Below are positions 1 to 9,289 of a stretch of DNA of 64,000 nucleotides, piece after piece. Where the stretch lies: the NCBI RefSeq assembly GCF_036370855.1, contig NC_088101.1, positions 1,185,501 through 1,249,500 on the forward strand. Reading direction: 5' to 3'. Numbering within the stretch: position 1 is the stretch's first letter; each line of letters starts with the position of its first letter. Made by a program: the position numbers and the translations under genes. Source of the stretch: Dromaius novaehollandiae (taxonomy: Eukaryota > Chordata > Aves > Casuariiformes > Dromaiidae). Below the pieces are notes generated by a model. That model was not told where the DNA came from. It ran no database searches and saw only the letters and a program-made list of their open reading frames with translations.

Positions 1-870
1 AATGGATCGCGTCTTACGGGCAACCCTTCTGTCCCCGAGGTTATCATATACCTTTATGCCTAACCGAGGTCCGCCTGTTTCTGGTAAAAGGAAAAACAGT
101 GGTCTGATAATCCCTATGTAACAAATTCCCGACCACCCCGCGGGTAAAAATTTATATGCTGTGTGTCCACAGATCCAATAATGCCCCTTCTTAGCTCCAA
201 TGCCCTGAGCAAATGGCCCGTTTATCCCTGGTGGGAATTGAAAGTAAGTTGTGTCTCTGTCACCCAGAGGGCTGAAAAATGTGGTTGCCCCATCACCTAT
301 TCGGCCGGTACAATACCAAGCCCCAGAAGTGTCTTCCCATTCGCAGGTTCGCTTGTAAGGGGGATAATTGGGTCGTTGGTGAGTTACAGTTTCATTTTTG
401 TTTGACCAGTATCCCCCAAGTCCCCAATTGTGCCCCATTTCATTGAGCCACATCCATAGCTGGAGATTCCTGTCTTTATCGAGCAGTTTACAAGTGAGTG
501 TCCATTGACTTTCCCCCACTTCAATCCCTCCCTCCTGGGTACAATTTAAACAATATTGGCCCATGGCTGGGAACTGAATTGGCCAGGTCCCACCGTCGTT
601 CCACGTGTCATCCTCGGTTTCGCTGTAATTGCTTACGATCTGGTCTGGGGTGAGGGGTGTGGACATCCATGGCCAGCTTGATAACCCTATCGGTCCTCTG
701 CACACCCAGCAGTGGCTTAAATTGAAAGTTTGGCTTACTGCTTTTGCCAGCAACACGAACTCGTTGTTCTCGAAGGGATTAAATGGGTTGGGGGAAGGTA
801 GAGGGAGTGGTCGTTCGTCGCCCTCATGGATGCATCCTTGAATCTGGATGGTCCAGAGCAGTAGATGCAT
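1..870 (-). CDS. env: Envelope gene of unit 1, cut by window edge
   Basis: This is the N-terminal 290 codons of the envelope precursor described at 6307-7803. Translation starts at the ATG complementary to 868-870 and leaves the window two residues after the R-K-T-R surface/transmembrane cleavage site. The whole transmembrane subunit is outside the window. It differs from the other two env copies by a few substitutions, for example near 359 and 444. No premature stop was noticed among those differences, but the 3' part cannot be judged. As in the other units, the frame is open upstream into pol. Confidence 0.85.
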   Translation of the reverse strand, partial: MHLLLWTIQIQGCIHEGDERPLPLPSPNPFNPFENNEFVLLAKAVSQTFNLSHCWVCRGPIGLSSWPWMSTPLTPDQIVSNYSETEDDTWNDGGTWPIQFPAMGQYCLNCTQEGGIEVGESQWTLTCKLLDKDRNLQLWMWLNEMGHNWGLGGYWSNKNETVTHQRPNYPPYKRTCEWEDTSGAWYCTGRIGDGATTFFSPLGDRDTTYFQFPPGINGPFAQGIGAKKGHYWICGHTAYKFLPAGWSGICYIGIIRPLFFLLPETGGPRLGIKVYDNLGDRRVARKTRSI

Positions 871-2082
871 CTTGGTCAGACCACCACCTTTGAAAACATA
901 AATAAGAACAAACTCGCTCCTCGGGTCAGGAGGAGGGAATAATCCATTTTGTGTGAATCTTGTAGGTTTTCCCACTAGCACCTTCTGCTCTCCGAATATA
1001 TTTATTATTCTATTAACCTCCCAGGCATTTTGCTCCCAAAAAGGAAGCCATTTCAGGCAGCCTTTGAACACCATATGTGAGTCCGTGTAGGTGTGTACAG
1101 GGGAAGTAGCCTGGCTTTTGCATTGGGATACGCTCCACACTGCAGCCAGCTCTCCCACCTGCGCACTGCCCTTTCCCTCTGTAATGATCTGCTCCTTAGT
1201 CCCCACTTGGAGCGCCACAGCCCGGTATCTCCAGGTTTTCCCTTCCCACTTTGAGGAAGCATCTGTGAACCATGCATTTAGGATCTGATCGGAAAATGTG
1301 GGAGCTACTTGAATTACAGAGGGAAGTTGGGGGGTTTCTTTATTCAAGTCTGCCTCATCTTGTATATTTAATGCTTTAGTGGCTCCCTCTGTTACGGAGA
1401 AGATTTTACAATAATGCTTTATTTGTGCATACCATTTTCGTACAGAGGCTCTCTGAGCCACCCTGTCAGGGGGCGAGGTCCCTGCCAGGACTGCTTTGGT
1501 CACCTTAAAGGGACCTCGGAGAACTATGGTTTGCTTTCGAATAGCTCGTTCAGCCTCCCTTACAGCAAGGCTGACTACAAACAGCCCCTTCTCCCATAGG
1601 TAGATAAAGAGCCCAGTCTGGGCAAATCCCCATTCGATCTGGATAGGGTTGGTGGGGTGGACTGGCCCCAAAGCTTGGTAGGCGTTTGCCTCAAAAACCA
1701 GCAGCTGCAACGCCTCATCGTGGACCGAGGTCCGCTCCCAGTGAGCCCTTTTCTGTAGTAAGTCATATAATGGCCTGACAACAATTGAAAAGTCAGGAGT
1801 GTGCTTCCTCCAAAACATAAGCAGCCCTAGAGCATGTTGCAAGTCCCTTTCGGACTCCAGCATTTTAACTGAGTCCAACGAGGACAGGGTATCCGGGGGA
1901 ATGCAGGTCATCCCTCCCCTCCACCAAATTCCCAGAAATTTTACCTCGCTGGAGGGAGTTTGGATCTTTTCGGGCGGAATTGTCAGCCCTATCCGCTCTA
2001 GGTGGGCAATAATGTCGCACTGCGTTTTCTCAACGTCCTCTACCCGGCTCCCTCCCACAAGCACATATGGGGACAGTTTCAA
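871..2082 (-). pseudogene. pol: pol remnant of unit 1: RT C-terminal part and truncated RNase H
   Basis: This is the unit 1 counterpart of 7804-9015 and joins env in frame in the same way. It differs from units 2 and 3 mainly in a small cluster at about 978-991, which changes two residues just after the RNase H remnant, exactly where pol gives way to env-side sequence. It also has a leucine-to-isoleucine-type change near 1889. No integrase follows. It is a broken gene fragment with no start of its own: the open frame begins at a TTG inside the RT domain. Confidence 0.85.
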
Positions 2083-2356
2083 GCTCTTGTGCTAGCGCAT
2101 GATGGGCTAGTGTAGGGGAGTGCTTGTACCCCTGAGGCAGTCGGGTGAACGTGTATTGCTGTCCCTCCCACGTGAAGGCAAAACGCTCTTGGTCCTCAGG
2201 CTGCAAAGGGACCATAAAAAACATGTCTTTGACATCGATTGTTGCCATCACAGGGTGGGACTGCTCCTGGATAGTCGCTATTAATTCAGCAATGTTTGGC
2301 ACAGCTGCCATCAATGGGCCTGTATTGTTATTTAATAGTCTACAGTTAGTCTCCAC
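2030..2356 (-). pseudogene. pol: Reverse transcriptase finger/palm fragment, unit 1
   Basis: This 108-codon open stretch lies one frame away from both its neighbours. It carries the RT segment with the first catalytic aspartate (I-D-V-K-D-M-F-F) and the L-P-Q-G-Y-K-H-S-P-T motif. It ends in a run of arginine-rich residues at a stop exactly where the YxDD box should be. The sequence is the same as at 8963-9289, so both breaks predate the array. Confidence 0.85.
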
Positions 2357-4495
2357 TTATTTGGTTTTCGAACTGGCCATACAGGGGAATTGAAGGGGGA
2401 CTGTGCTGGGATCACAACTCCCTGTTTTTTCAGGTCCTCCAATACTGGGCTAATTCCCTCTCTGGCTCCCAAAGGTAACGGATAGGGTTTTACATTAGTC
2501 AGCCGGGAAGGGGGGAGGGGAGGCGTCGCTTGCAGCGAGCGCACTGCCACACCGAAATCTCCGGTCAGTCTTCTGACCTGAGGAACGCTGAAAGACCACG
2601 AATTCCCCTGGGAATCCCGCCACTGTTTCCCCTTCAGGACGTCTATGCCTAAGAGGTTCATTTGAAAAGGCCCCACAGCCACCATAGTGGCCACAGGACT
2701 CTCTTCCCCTGGGAACCACAATGTTACCGGGGTCATGGGCACAGTCTGGGTCTTCCCCAGAGCACTTAAAACTATTAGGTGTTTGGAGGGGACCGAGATG
2801 CCACACCGTTCCGCCTCACTCCGTGTTAACGCTGTAATTTGGGCCCCTGTGTCAATTAAAAAAGTTACAGGCCTTCTCTTCGGCCCCACCGCTAGGGTGA
2901 TTAACAAGTCTCCTTTGTTATTGCAGGTGAGCTGTCTTATAAACATCCGCCCTCCGCCTCCCCCCACACCCTGAGGGGGCGGAGGAGCCAGTTTTCCCGC
3001 CACCCTTTTGTCCTCCTTGAACTCCTCCCCCACGTTTAACGCCGGTGCGGGGGGTGGTTTCGGTCTGGGCGGGGGTCCCTGTCCGGACCACCTTCGCACC
3101 AGAAGCTCTAGTTTTTTGGTCGGGAGCCCGTCCATCAAGTCTCGGGGCACGCCTTTTTGCAGCCCCAATTGCCATAGTCCCTGCCGGGTCAGGGATCTTT
3201 CTCTTCTGGCTAAGTCTGGGCTCCTCCCAGAAAATGCCAGCGGCTTGTTTGCTGGCTCTGCCGCCCGCACAGCCCTAGTTTCTACCCTTTGGTAAATCCA
3301 GCTGACTGGCCCGTATTTTCTCTCATAATTAATCAATTCCTGGGCTATCTCCCCCCAGGTCCACACCTTTTTCCCTAGCCGACCATGCTCGGGGGTTACC
3401 ATCCCCTCCAGGGCAGCCGCGATTCTCTCCTCGCGGGGCACATTTTGGATTCTCCCCTGCAATTGAATCCCAATAGGTTTCAGGGAATCAGGAAGTCCCC
3501 GTATTAGGGGAGTCATCCGCTCGGGATCTACTGGCAATAACATCGGAGAGCTCAAGTTCGGCTTGAGTTCCCGATCGTACATCATTTGCAGACAAGCTGC
3601 CTTTTGTACACTTTCCAGCAACTGATCGACGGAACCTGTTATAGCTAGGGGATCCCCCCTTTCCAAAGGGTTCAGCCCCCCCGCCCAATACGCGGCCCTC
3701 TGAGTCAGGGACCACGGGGCTCGGCGATCGCCGGTTGTGAGGAACACGCCCGGGCCCCAATATCCCTCTGCCTCCTTTTCAGATAGCAGGATCCCGTCCC
3801 CCCCCCGACAGGGATACCCTCCACACGTATTCGGTTTCGGATTCCCTAGCCGTTTTGGCAAAATCCTTTCGCAGCTTGGCCAGTTCGGTAGCTGTGAAAG
3901 GGATTTCTTTGGTAACAACCTGGGGGCGGTTGTCGCTGTCATCCTCGTATACATATTCCGTTTTGACTAGTGGGCACATATGGGGTGGGCCGTCTACGGC
4001 CTCCTTTAATCTTTTTAGGTCCCTTTGGGGGTAAAATTGGTGTACCCCTTTTCCCTCGAGCAGCACCTCAGTTTTGGTGAGGGTGTCTGCCTCCCTCAGG
4101 AGCTGGTTTCTTAGCTCCTCTTTCAGTATCAGATTTTGGTGCTTCTCTTCCTCCAGTGCCCGCTTGGTTTCCCGTAATTGTTCTTGCAGCGGCGTTAGCG
4201 CCGCTTGCAGCGCGGCAACCACGGCCTCTGCCTGACAAGGTGCCCGCTGCCTGTCCTCCACCGCAGCTGCTAGGCACGCTCCTAGCACAGCGCAAACAAT
4301 AGCTTTCCCTTTTCCTCTCTTAACTTTAGCTTCTTTTTGCAAGACCGCTATTCGGTCCACTACACTTTGCAATTGGAACCAATGGTCCCGTGCCCAGTCT
4401 CGTCCCGGGGGCGAGGGACGAGAACGGTGTACTTCCAAAAGGTCATATAATTTCTCGATTTCCTCACAAAAATCGCCTGCCTTCTGGGCAGCCAT
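2332..4495 (-). pseudogene. gag: gag-protease of unit 1, frameshifted in a C run
   Basis: This is the same gene as at 9265-11427, but the C run at 3798-3806 has nine Cs where units 2 and 3 have eight. The extra base splits the reading frame into an N-terminal 238-codon part (3779-4495: coiled coil and start of capsid) and a C-terminal part ending at 2332 (rest of capsid, protease, start of RT). Other differences from units 2 and 3 are scattered missense changes, including one at residue 149 (K for Q) and others in the linker before protease. The break is private to this unit and therefore younger than the shared pol damage, unless it is a sequencing slip in a homopolymer. Confidence 0.85.
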
Positions 4496-4496
4496 A

Positions 4497-4799
4497 TCCT
4501 ACAAAGGGGATTTCGTCCCGGGAGGGCCAGACCTTAAAGGAGTCCAAGTTTCCCCTATACGCTCCCGGGAGGCCAAACCGTAAGCTACTACAAAAAATGT
4601 CCTACAAAGGGGATATCATCCTGAGGGGGTCACACCTTAAAATCCAAGTTTCCCCTATACACCCTCAGGAGGCCAAACCGTATACTAGTACAAAAATGTC
4701 CTACAAAGGGGATATCGTCCTGAGGGGGTCACACCTTAAAATCCAGTTTTCCCCTATACGCCCTCAGGAAGCCAAACCACAAACCAGTATACTAAAAAT
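4497..4799 (-). repeat. Leader triple repeat, unit 1
   Basis: Three ~100-bp repeats lie between the primer-binding site and the gag start, matching 11429-11731 base for base as far as I compared. See that entry for the covarying stem in each repeat. The stretch between these repeats and the primer-binding site (4800-4968) is unrepeated leader, rich in TCGT/ACGA-type motifs. Confidence 0.85.
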
Positions 4800-4968
4800 C
4801 TCACCATTCACTCCTTCCTTACGCTTCGTTCGTCTCCGGCCGCTTCCCTCGCGGGAGAGCGGAACCGCGGATCGGAACTCCGCACTCGCTTCGTACTTGT
4901 TCGTACGTCTCGTTCACACACACTCGCTCAGCACACCATAAGGTTGTACGACACTCTCGTCTCAAGGG

Positions 4969-4986
4969 ATCCTGTCCGTGACGCCA
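4969..4986 (-). other. Primer-binding site, tRNA-Ser-like (unit 1)
   Basis: On the minus strand this reads TGGCGTCACGGACAGGAT, starting with the TGG that pairs with a tRNA 3' CCA. It lies 6 bases downstream (retroviral sense) of the LTR edge. The closest tRNA I can recall is tRNA-Ser(CGA), with one mismatch in 18. Confidence 0.7.
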
Positions 4987-5083
4987 ATTAGATGTCCTGA
5001 TCCAGTATCGGGAGGGTTTCGTTACGATCCCAAGGACGAGATTAAGACGCTAAAACCAGTCAAATATCGTACAACCTTTTACC

Positions 5084-5089
5084 TTTATT
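5084..5089 (-). promoter_or_regulatory. LTR polyadenylation signal AATAAA
   Basis: The minus strand reads AATAAA about 90 bases before the retroviral 3' end of the LTR, the expected position for the R/U5 polyadenylation signal. The same hexamer is conserved in the other two array LTRs. Confidence 0.6.
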
Positions 5090-5717
5090 TTCCACAAAGT
5101 GGGGAGAAAAGGCGTGTGGGGGGGGGGAGGCGAAGGGAAAAAAGGGAACAAGGGTAAGGGGAAAAGACAGAGAAAAGTTGGAAAAGGAGAGAGGAAGCTA
5201 GCTACCACCACTCCGAGGCCGATGATGTTCCGCTGACTCCGCTCGAATCACAGCTCAAGCTGGGTGCCTCCGACGAGGGACGAGGAGCGAGGGCCGAGAG
5301 AGGGAGTGAGAAAGAGATTGGGGGGGGGGGGGCGAACAAAGAAATCCCTCGGCAATTATAGCTTTTTCAAATTAAGTTTTCCCACCCCTCACGTGCTAGT
5401 TCAGACCAATAGTAATATTTGGGTCTGGGGTCTCCTGCTCCTTATTGGGTCTCATCACTGTCCCTAGGTAGGCCGTTTACTGTTGCCGTTTCTGCTGACA
5501 GGTGTGTCTCCATTCTTAGGTCCAGCCATTAGCTCTCAAGGTCCTGACAAAGAAGGTGATAACTTCAGCAATTAGCACTGTTTCAGCAGTGCAGAGGAAT
5601 GCAAATTGCTGGTAACTCCCTTATCATTCCTGCCTGCAGCAGCTCTGGGCCCTTTCTCACTGTACTAGGGAGTGCGGCCTAAGGCTTCAGCAAATTTAGC
5701 CACTCATGCCAAGCAGG

Positions 5718-5724
5718 TTTTATA
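5718..5724 (-). promoter_or_regulatory. Candidate LTR TATA box
   Basis: The minus strand reads TATAAAA about 241 bases into the LTR. If used, the R region up to AATAAA would be about 600 bases, unusually long. A weaker CTATAATT-type site on the minus strand near 5355 would give a more usual R. The choice cannot be made from sequence alone. Confidence 0.35.
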
Positions 5725-5965
5725 GAAGTTGTGCTAAAAACGGACAATAATTTACAGTCCAGATCCCAGAGTCTCTGCCCGATTGCGGTCTCATTCAGTG
5801 CAGGCTCGGTGTGTCCCGGGTGGTCGCAGGGAGACCTTTTCAGGGGTCGCAGCAGCTCAGTCCTGTTTCCGCTGGGAACAGATGGCTTGTTCGGGGTTAT
5901 GGTTCGCTTGCATCTTATGTACCAAGAAATGTTCAAGGCAAAAGTTCACTCATCTGTCCGCCACA

Positions 5966-6306
5966 CCACCCCGTGACTTAAACATTGATTGGTACGTCTC
6001 CTTCCTGAAGTCTTCATAGCCTTCGTCCATGGTGATAATATGAGACAGAGAGAGAGAGAGACCAGTAGGAAATATAGAAAAGATAGAAGCACGCAGGGAA
6101 CAAGTTGTGGGAAGAGTAAAAGGAAAGGTACTTAACAGCGATTAAACAGAGGTCTTGCTCAATGCAAGCTAATTCTTTAACTTCATAGAACAAAAATCAA
6201 AACTGAGATAACGAGGTAAGTGATTGTTACAACAAGTATAAAACAGCAAATGCGTTGTGGATGTTAATATGCAGTTGCCTCCTTCAGGATAAACTGGGAG
6301 TGGGTT
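5966..6306 (-). other. 3' untranslated region of unit 2, between env stop and LTR
   Basis: This 341-bp non-coding stretch separates the env stop from U3. It contains a short GA-dinucleotide tract near 6047-6060. A polypurine tract should abut the LTR at 5966; only a weak G-rich GGGGTGG is visible there on the minus strand, so the plus-strand primer site may be degenerate. Confidence 0.6.
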
Positions 6307-7803
6307 TTAAATGATGGGTACTGTGGTTGGCCGTGGCCGATGGATGGCACGGATTTTCTTTATGCCGTCAGGTGAGGTGGTCGGAACAAATTGCATATTT
6401 GACACAACATGTCGGATTAATTGAACAAAGCAAGGAATTATACAAGGTAAGAACATCAAAGCGGCAACCACGCATGACAAATACAATATTAACTGTTTCA
6501 CCCACAGTGCCCCCGGTAACCAGGACCACAAATCGCCACTCCAGCTGTTCCAGGTTTGGACAGGGACGTGGGCTATTTTTCTGATATCTTTGGTTAACTG
6601 GAGAACTGCCTTGCCTACATCATCTATTTCTAAACAACAGTTGGAAATATTTAATTTCCCACACACCCCTCCCTCTTCAGCTAACAGATAGTCTAAAACC
6701 ATGCGGTGCTGAAGGATTGCCGTGCGCATCTGTTGGGACTGGAGAGTTAAAAGATCTATTGCATCAGCGGTTTTGTTGGTAATAATTTCTAGAGCCACTT
6801 TTAGGTTGTAAATTGGTTCTCTCACCCCCGATATTAGTTCATTAGGATTCCAGGTTGCAGGCCCATAATGTTGAATTATTTGTTCAGGAGGCCACTCATT
6901 TCCCCATTTTTGCATCCCACCCAAATCTACCTTAATGGATCGCGTCTTACGGGCAACCCTTCTGTCCCCGAGGTTATCATATACCTTTATGCCTAACCGA
7001 GGTCCGCCTGTTTCTGGTAAAAGGAAAAACAGTGGTCTGATAATCCCTATGTAACAAATTCCCGACCACCCCGCGGGTAAAAATTTATATGCTGTGTGTC
7101 CACAGATCCAATAATGCCCCTTCTTAGCTCCAATGCCCTGAGCAAATGGCCCGTTTATCCCTGGTGGGAATTGAAAGTAAGTTGTGTCTCTGTCACCCAG
7201 AGGGCTGAAAAATGTGGTTGCCCCATCACCTATTCGGCCGGTACAATACCAAGCCCCAGAAGTGTCTTCCCATTCGCAGGTTTGCTTGTAAGGGGGATAA
7301 TTGGGTCGTTGGTGAGTTACAGTTTCATTTTTGTTTGACCAGTATCCCCCAAGTCCCCAATTGTGCCCCATTTCATTGAGCCACGTCCATAGCTGGAGAT
7401 TCCTGTCTTTATCGAGCAGTTTACAAGTGAGTGTCCATTGACTTTCCCCCACTTCAATCCCTCCCTCCTGGGTACAATTTAAACAATATTGGCCCATGGC
7501 TGGGAACTGAATTGGCCAGGTCCCACCGTCGTTCCACGTGTCATCCTCGGTTTCACTGTAATTGCTTACGATCTGGTCTGGGGTGAGGGGTGTGGACATC
7601 CATGGCCAGCTTGATAACCCTATCGGTCCTCTGCACACCCAGCAGTGGCTTAAATTGAAAGTTTGGCTTACTGCTTTTGCCAGCAACACGAACTCGTTGT
7701 TCTCGAAGGGATTAAATGGGTTGGGGGAAGGTAGAGGGAGTGGTCGTTCGTCGCCCTCATGGATGCATCCTTGAATCTGGATGGTCCAGAGCAGTAGATG
7801 CAT
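6307..7803 (-). CDS. env: Envelope glycoprotein precursor, intact 498-codon ORF (unit 2)
   Basis: This encodes a retroviral surface/transmembrane precursor for receptor binding and membrane attachment. Start is the ATG at 7801-7803, followed by a short hydrophobic leader (residues 2-11); the frame is also open upstream into pol. Seen in order: C-W-V-C at 54-57 (CxxC of gamma-type surface subunits), several N-glycosylation sequons (near 50, 81, 109, 159, 343, 385), furin-type R-K-T-R at 285-288, a heptad-like region at about 320-370, an immunosuppressive-domain-like stretch at about 356-380, C381 and C389-C390 (spacing CX7CC, not the usual CX6CC), and a membrane anchor at about 436-464 with a ~34-residue tail. 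No hydrophobic fusion peptide follows the cleavage site. Resemblance to ERV3-type envelopes is my recollection of the family. Function is unproven; a full-length ORF in a dead provirus may reflect youth of the array or selection. Confidence 0.88.
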   Translation of the reverse strand: MHLLLWTIQIQGCIHEGDERPLPLPSPNPFNPFENNEFVLLAKAVSQTFNLSHCWVCRGPIGLSSWPWMSTPLTPDQIVSNYSETEDDTWNDGGTWPIQFPAMGQYCLNCTQEGGIEVGESQWTLTCKLLDKDRNLQLWTWLNEMGHNWGLGGYWSNKNETVTHQRPNYPPYKQTCEWEDTSGAWYCTGRIGDGATTFFSPLGDRDTTYFQFPPGINGPFAQGIGAKKGHYWICGHTAYKFLPAGWSGICYIGIIRPLFFLLPETGGPRLGIKVYDNLGDRRVARKTRSIKVDLGGMQKWGNEWPPEQIIQHYGPATWNPNELISGVREPIYNLKVALEIITNKTADAIDLLTLQSQQMRTAILQHRMVLDYLLAEEGGVCGKLNISNCCLEIDDVGKAVLQLTKDIRKIAHVPVQTWNSWSGDLWSWLPGALWVKQLILYLSCVVAALMFLPCIIPCFVQLIRHVVSNMQFVPTTSPDGIKKIRAIHRPRPTTVPII

Positions 7804-9015
7804 CTTGGTCAGACCACCACCTTTGAAAACATAAATAAGAACAAACTCGCTCCTCGGGTCAGGAGGAGGGAATAATCCATTTTGTGTGAATCTTGTAGGT
7901 TTTCCCACTTGCATCTTTTGCTCTCCGAATATATTTATTATTCTATTAACCTCCCAGGCATTTTGCTCCCAAAAAGGAAGCCATTTCAGGCAGCCTTTGA
8001 ACACCATATGTGAGTCCGTGTAGGTGTGTACAGGGGAAGTAGCCTGGCTTTTGCATTGGGATACGCTCCACACTGCAGCCAGCTCTCCCACCTGCGCACT
8101 GCCCTTTCCCTCTGTAATGATCTGCTCCTTAGTCCCCACTTGGAGCGCCACAGCCCGGTATCTCCAGGTTTTCCCTTCCCACTTTGAGGAAGCATCTGTG
8201 AACCATGCATTTAGGATCTGATCGGAAAATGTGGGAGCTACTTGAATTACAGAGGGAAGTTGGGGGGTTTCTTTATTCAAGTCTGCCTCATCTTGTATAT
8301 TTAATGCTTTAGTGGCTCCCTCTGTTACGGAGAAGATTTTACAATAATGCTTTATTTGTGCATACCATTTTCGTACAGAGGCTCTCTGAGCCACCCTGTC
8401 AGGGGGCGAGGTCCCTGCCAGGACTGCTTTGGTCACCTTAAACGGACCTCGGAGAACTATGGTTTGCTTTCGAATAGCTCGTTCAGCCTCCCTTACAGCA
8501 AGGCTGACTACAAACAGCCCCTTCTCCCATAGGTAGATAAAGAGCCCAGTCTGGGCAAATCCCCATTCGATCTGGATAGGGTTGGTGGGGTGGACTGGCC
8601 CCAAAGCTTGGTAGGCGTTTGCCTCAAAAACCAGCAGCTGCAACGCCTCATCGTGGACCGAGGTCCGCTCCCAGTGAGCCCTTTTCTGTAGTAAGTCATA
8701 TAATGGCCTGACAACAATTGAAAAGTCAGGAGTGTGCTTCCTCCAAAACATAAGCAGCCCTAGAGCATGTTGCAAGTCCCTTTCGGACTCCAGCATTTTA
8801 ACTGAGTCCAACGAGGACAGGCTATCCGGGGGAATGCAGGTCATCCCTCCCCTCCACCAAATTCCCAGAAATTTTACCTCGCTGGAGGGAGTTTGGATCT
8901 TTTCGGGCGGAATTGTCAGCCCTATCCGCTCTAGGTGGGCAATAATGTCGCACTGCGTTTTCTCAACGTCCTCTACCCGGCTCCCTCCCACAAGCACATA
9001 TGGGGACAGTTTCAA
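7804..9015 (-). pseudogene. pol: pol remnant of unit 2: RT C-terminal part, truncated RNase H, fused to env
   Basis: Residues 1-404 of a 902-codon open frame whose remainder is env. Visible: the residues just after the missing YxDD box (V-L-V-G-G at 7-11), RT thumb and connection (F-L-G-I-W near 49-53; F-W-R-K-H near 90-94), then RNase H with three acidic catalytic residues, D274 in T-D-A-S, E311 in G-E-L-A-A-V-W, and D334 in T-D-S. The fourth acidic residue and the C-terminal part of RNase H are absent. After residue ~366 the sequence changes to a pre-env stretch and reaches the env ATG at codon 405. A zinc-binding HHCC domain and DDE integrase, normally several hundred residues here, are completely missing. 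The frame opens with TTG inside the RT domain, so it is not a real gene start. Confidence 0.87.
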
Positions 9016-9289
9016 GCTCTTGTGCTAGCGCATGATGGGCTAGTGTAGGGGAGTGCTTGTACCCCTGAGGCAGTCGGGTGAACGTGTATTGCTGTCCCTC
9101 CCACGTGAAGGCAAAACGCTCTTGGTCCTCAGGCTGCAAAGGGACCATAAAAAACATGTCTTTGACATCGATTGTTGCCATCACAGGGTGGGACTGCTCC
9201 TGGATAGTCGCTATTAATTCAGCAATGTTTGGCACAGCTGCCATCAATGGGCCTGTATTGTTATTTAATAGTCTACAGTTAGTCTCCAC
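8963..9289 (-). pseudogene. pol: Reverse transcriptase finger/palm fragment (unit 2)
   Basis: This 108-codon open stretch continues RT in a different frame from the gag-protease ORF, which stops at 9265. It starts at a GTG that is only the first in-frame codon of the overlap. It contains V-K-D-M-F-F (first catalytic aspartate) at about residues 42-47 and L-P-Q-G-Y-K-H-S-P-T at about 74-83, both hallmarks of RT. Homology then passes to the third frame at about 9000-9010, where the YxDD catalytic pair should be but no D-D can be read in any frame. The enzyme would be inactive even if frames were bypassed. I do not reconstruct it. Confidence 0.86.

Larger units (their letters stand above)
4993..5965 (-). 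repeat. LTR shared by units 1 and 2
   Basis: This 973-bp LTR is the 3' LTR of unit 2 and the 5' LTR of unit 1. In retroviral sense it starts TGTGGCGG and ends GGACA, giving TGT...ACA termini. It is placed by the adjacent primer-binding site on one side and by the breakpoint against non-ERV or older-LTR sequence in the other copies. Landmarks are AATAAA at 5084-5089 (minus strand), TATAAAA at 5718-5724 (minus strand), and two G runs on the plus strand near 5119 and 5321. It differs from the 11925 copy at only a few bases, for example C/T at 4998 and T/C near 5357. Confidence 0.88.

Noticed and set aside
3008..3295. Plus-strand open frames opposite the gag linker
   Set aside because: They are stop-poor antisense shadows of a GC-rich, proline/glycine-coding stretch.
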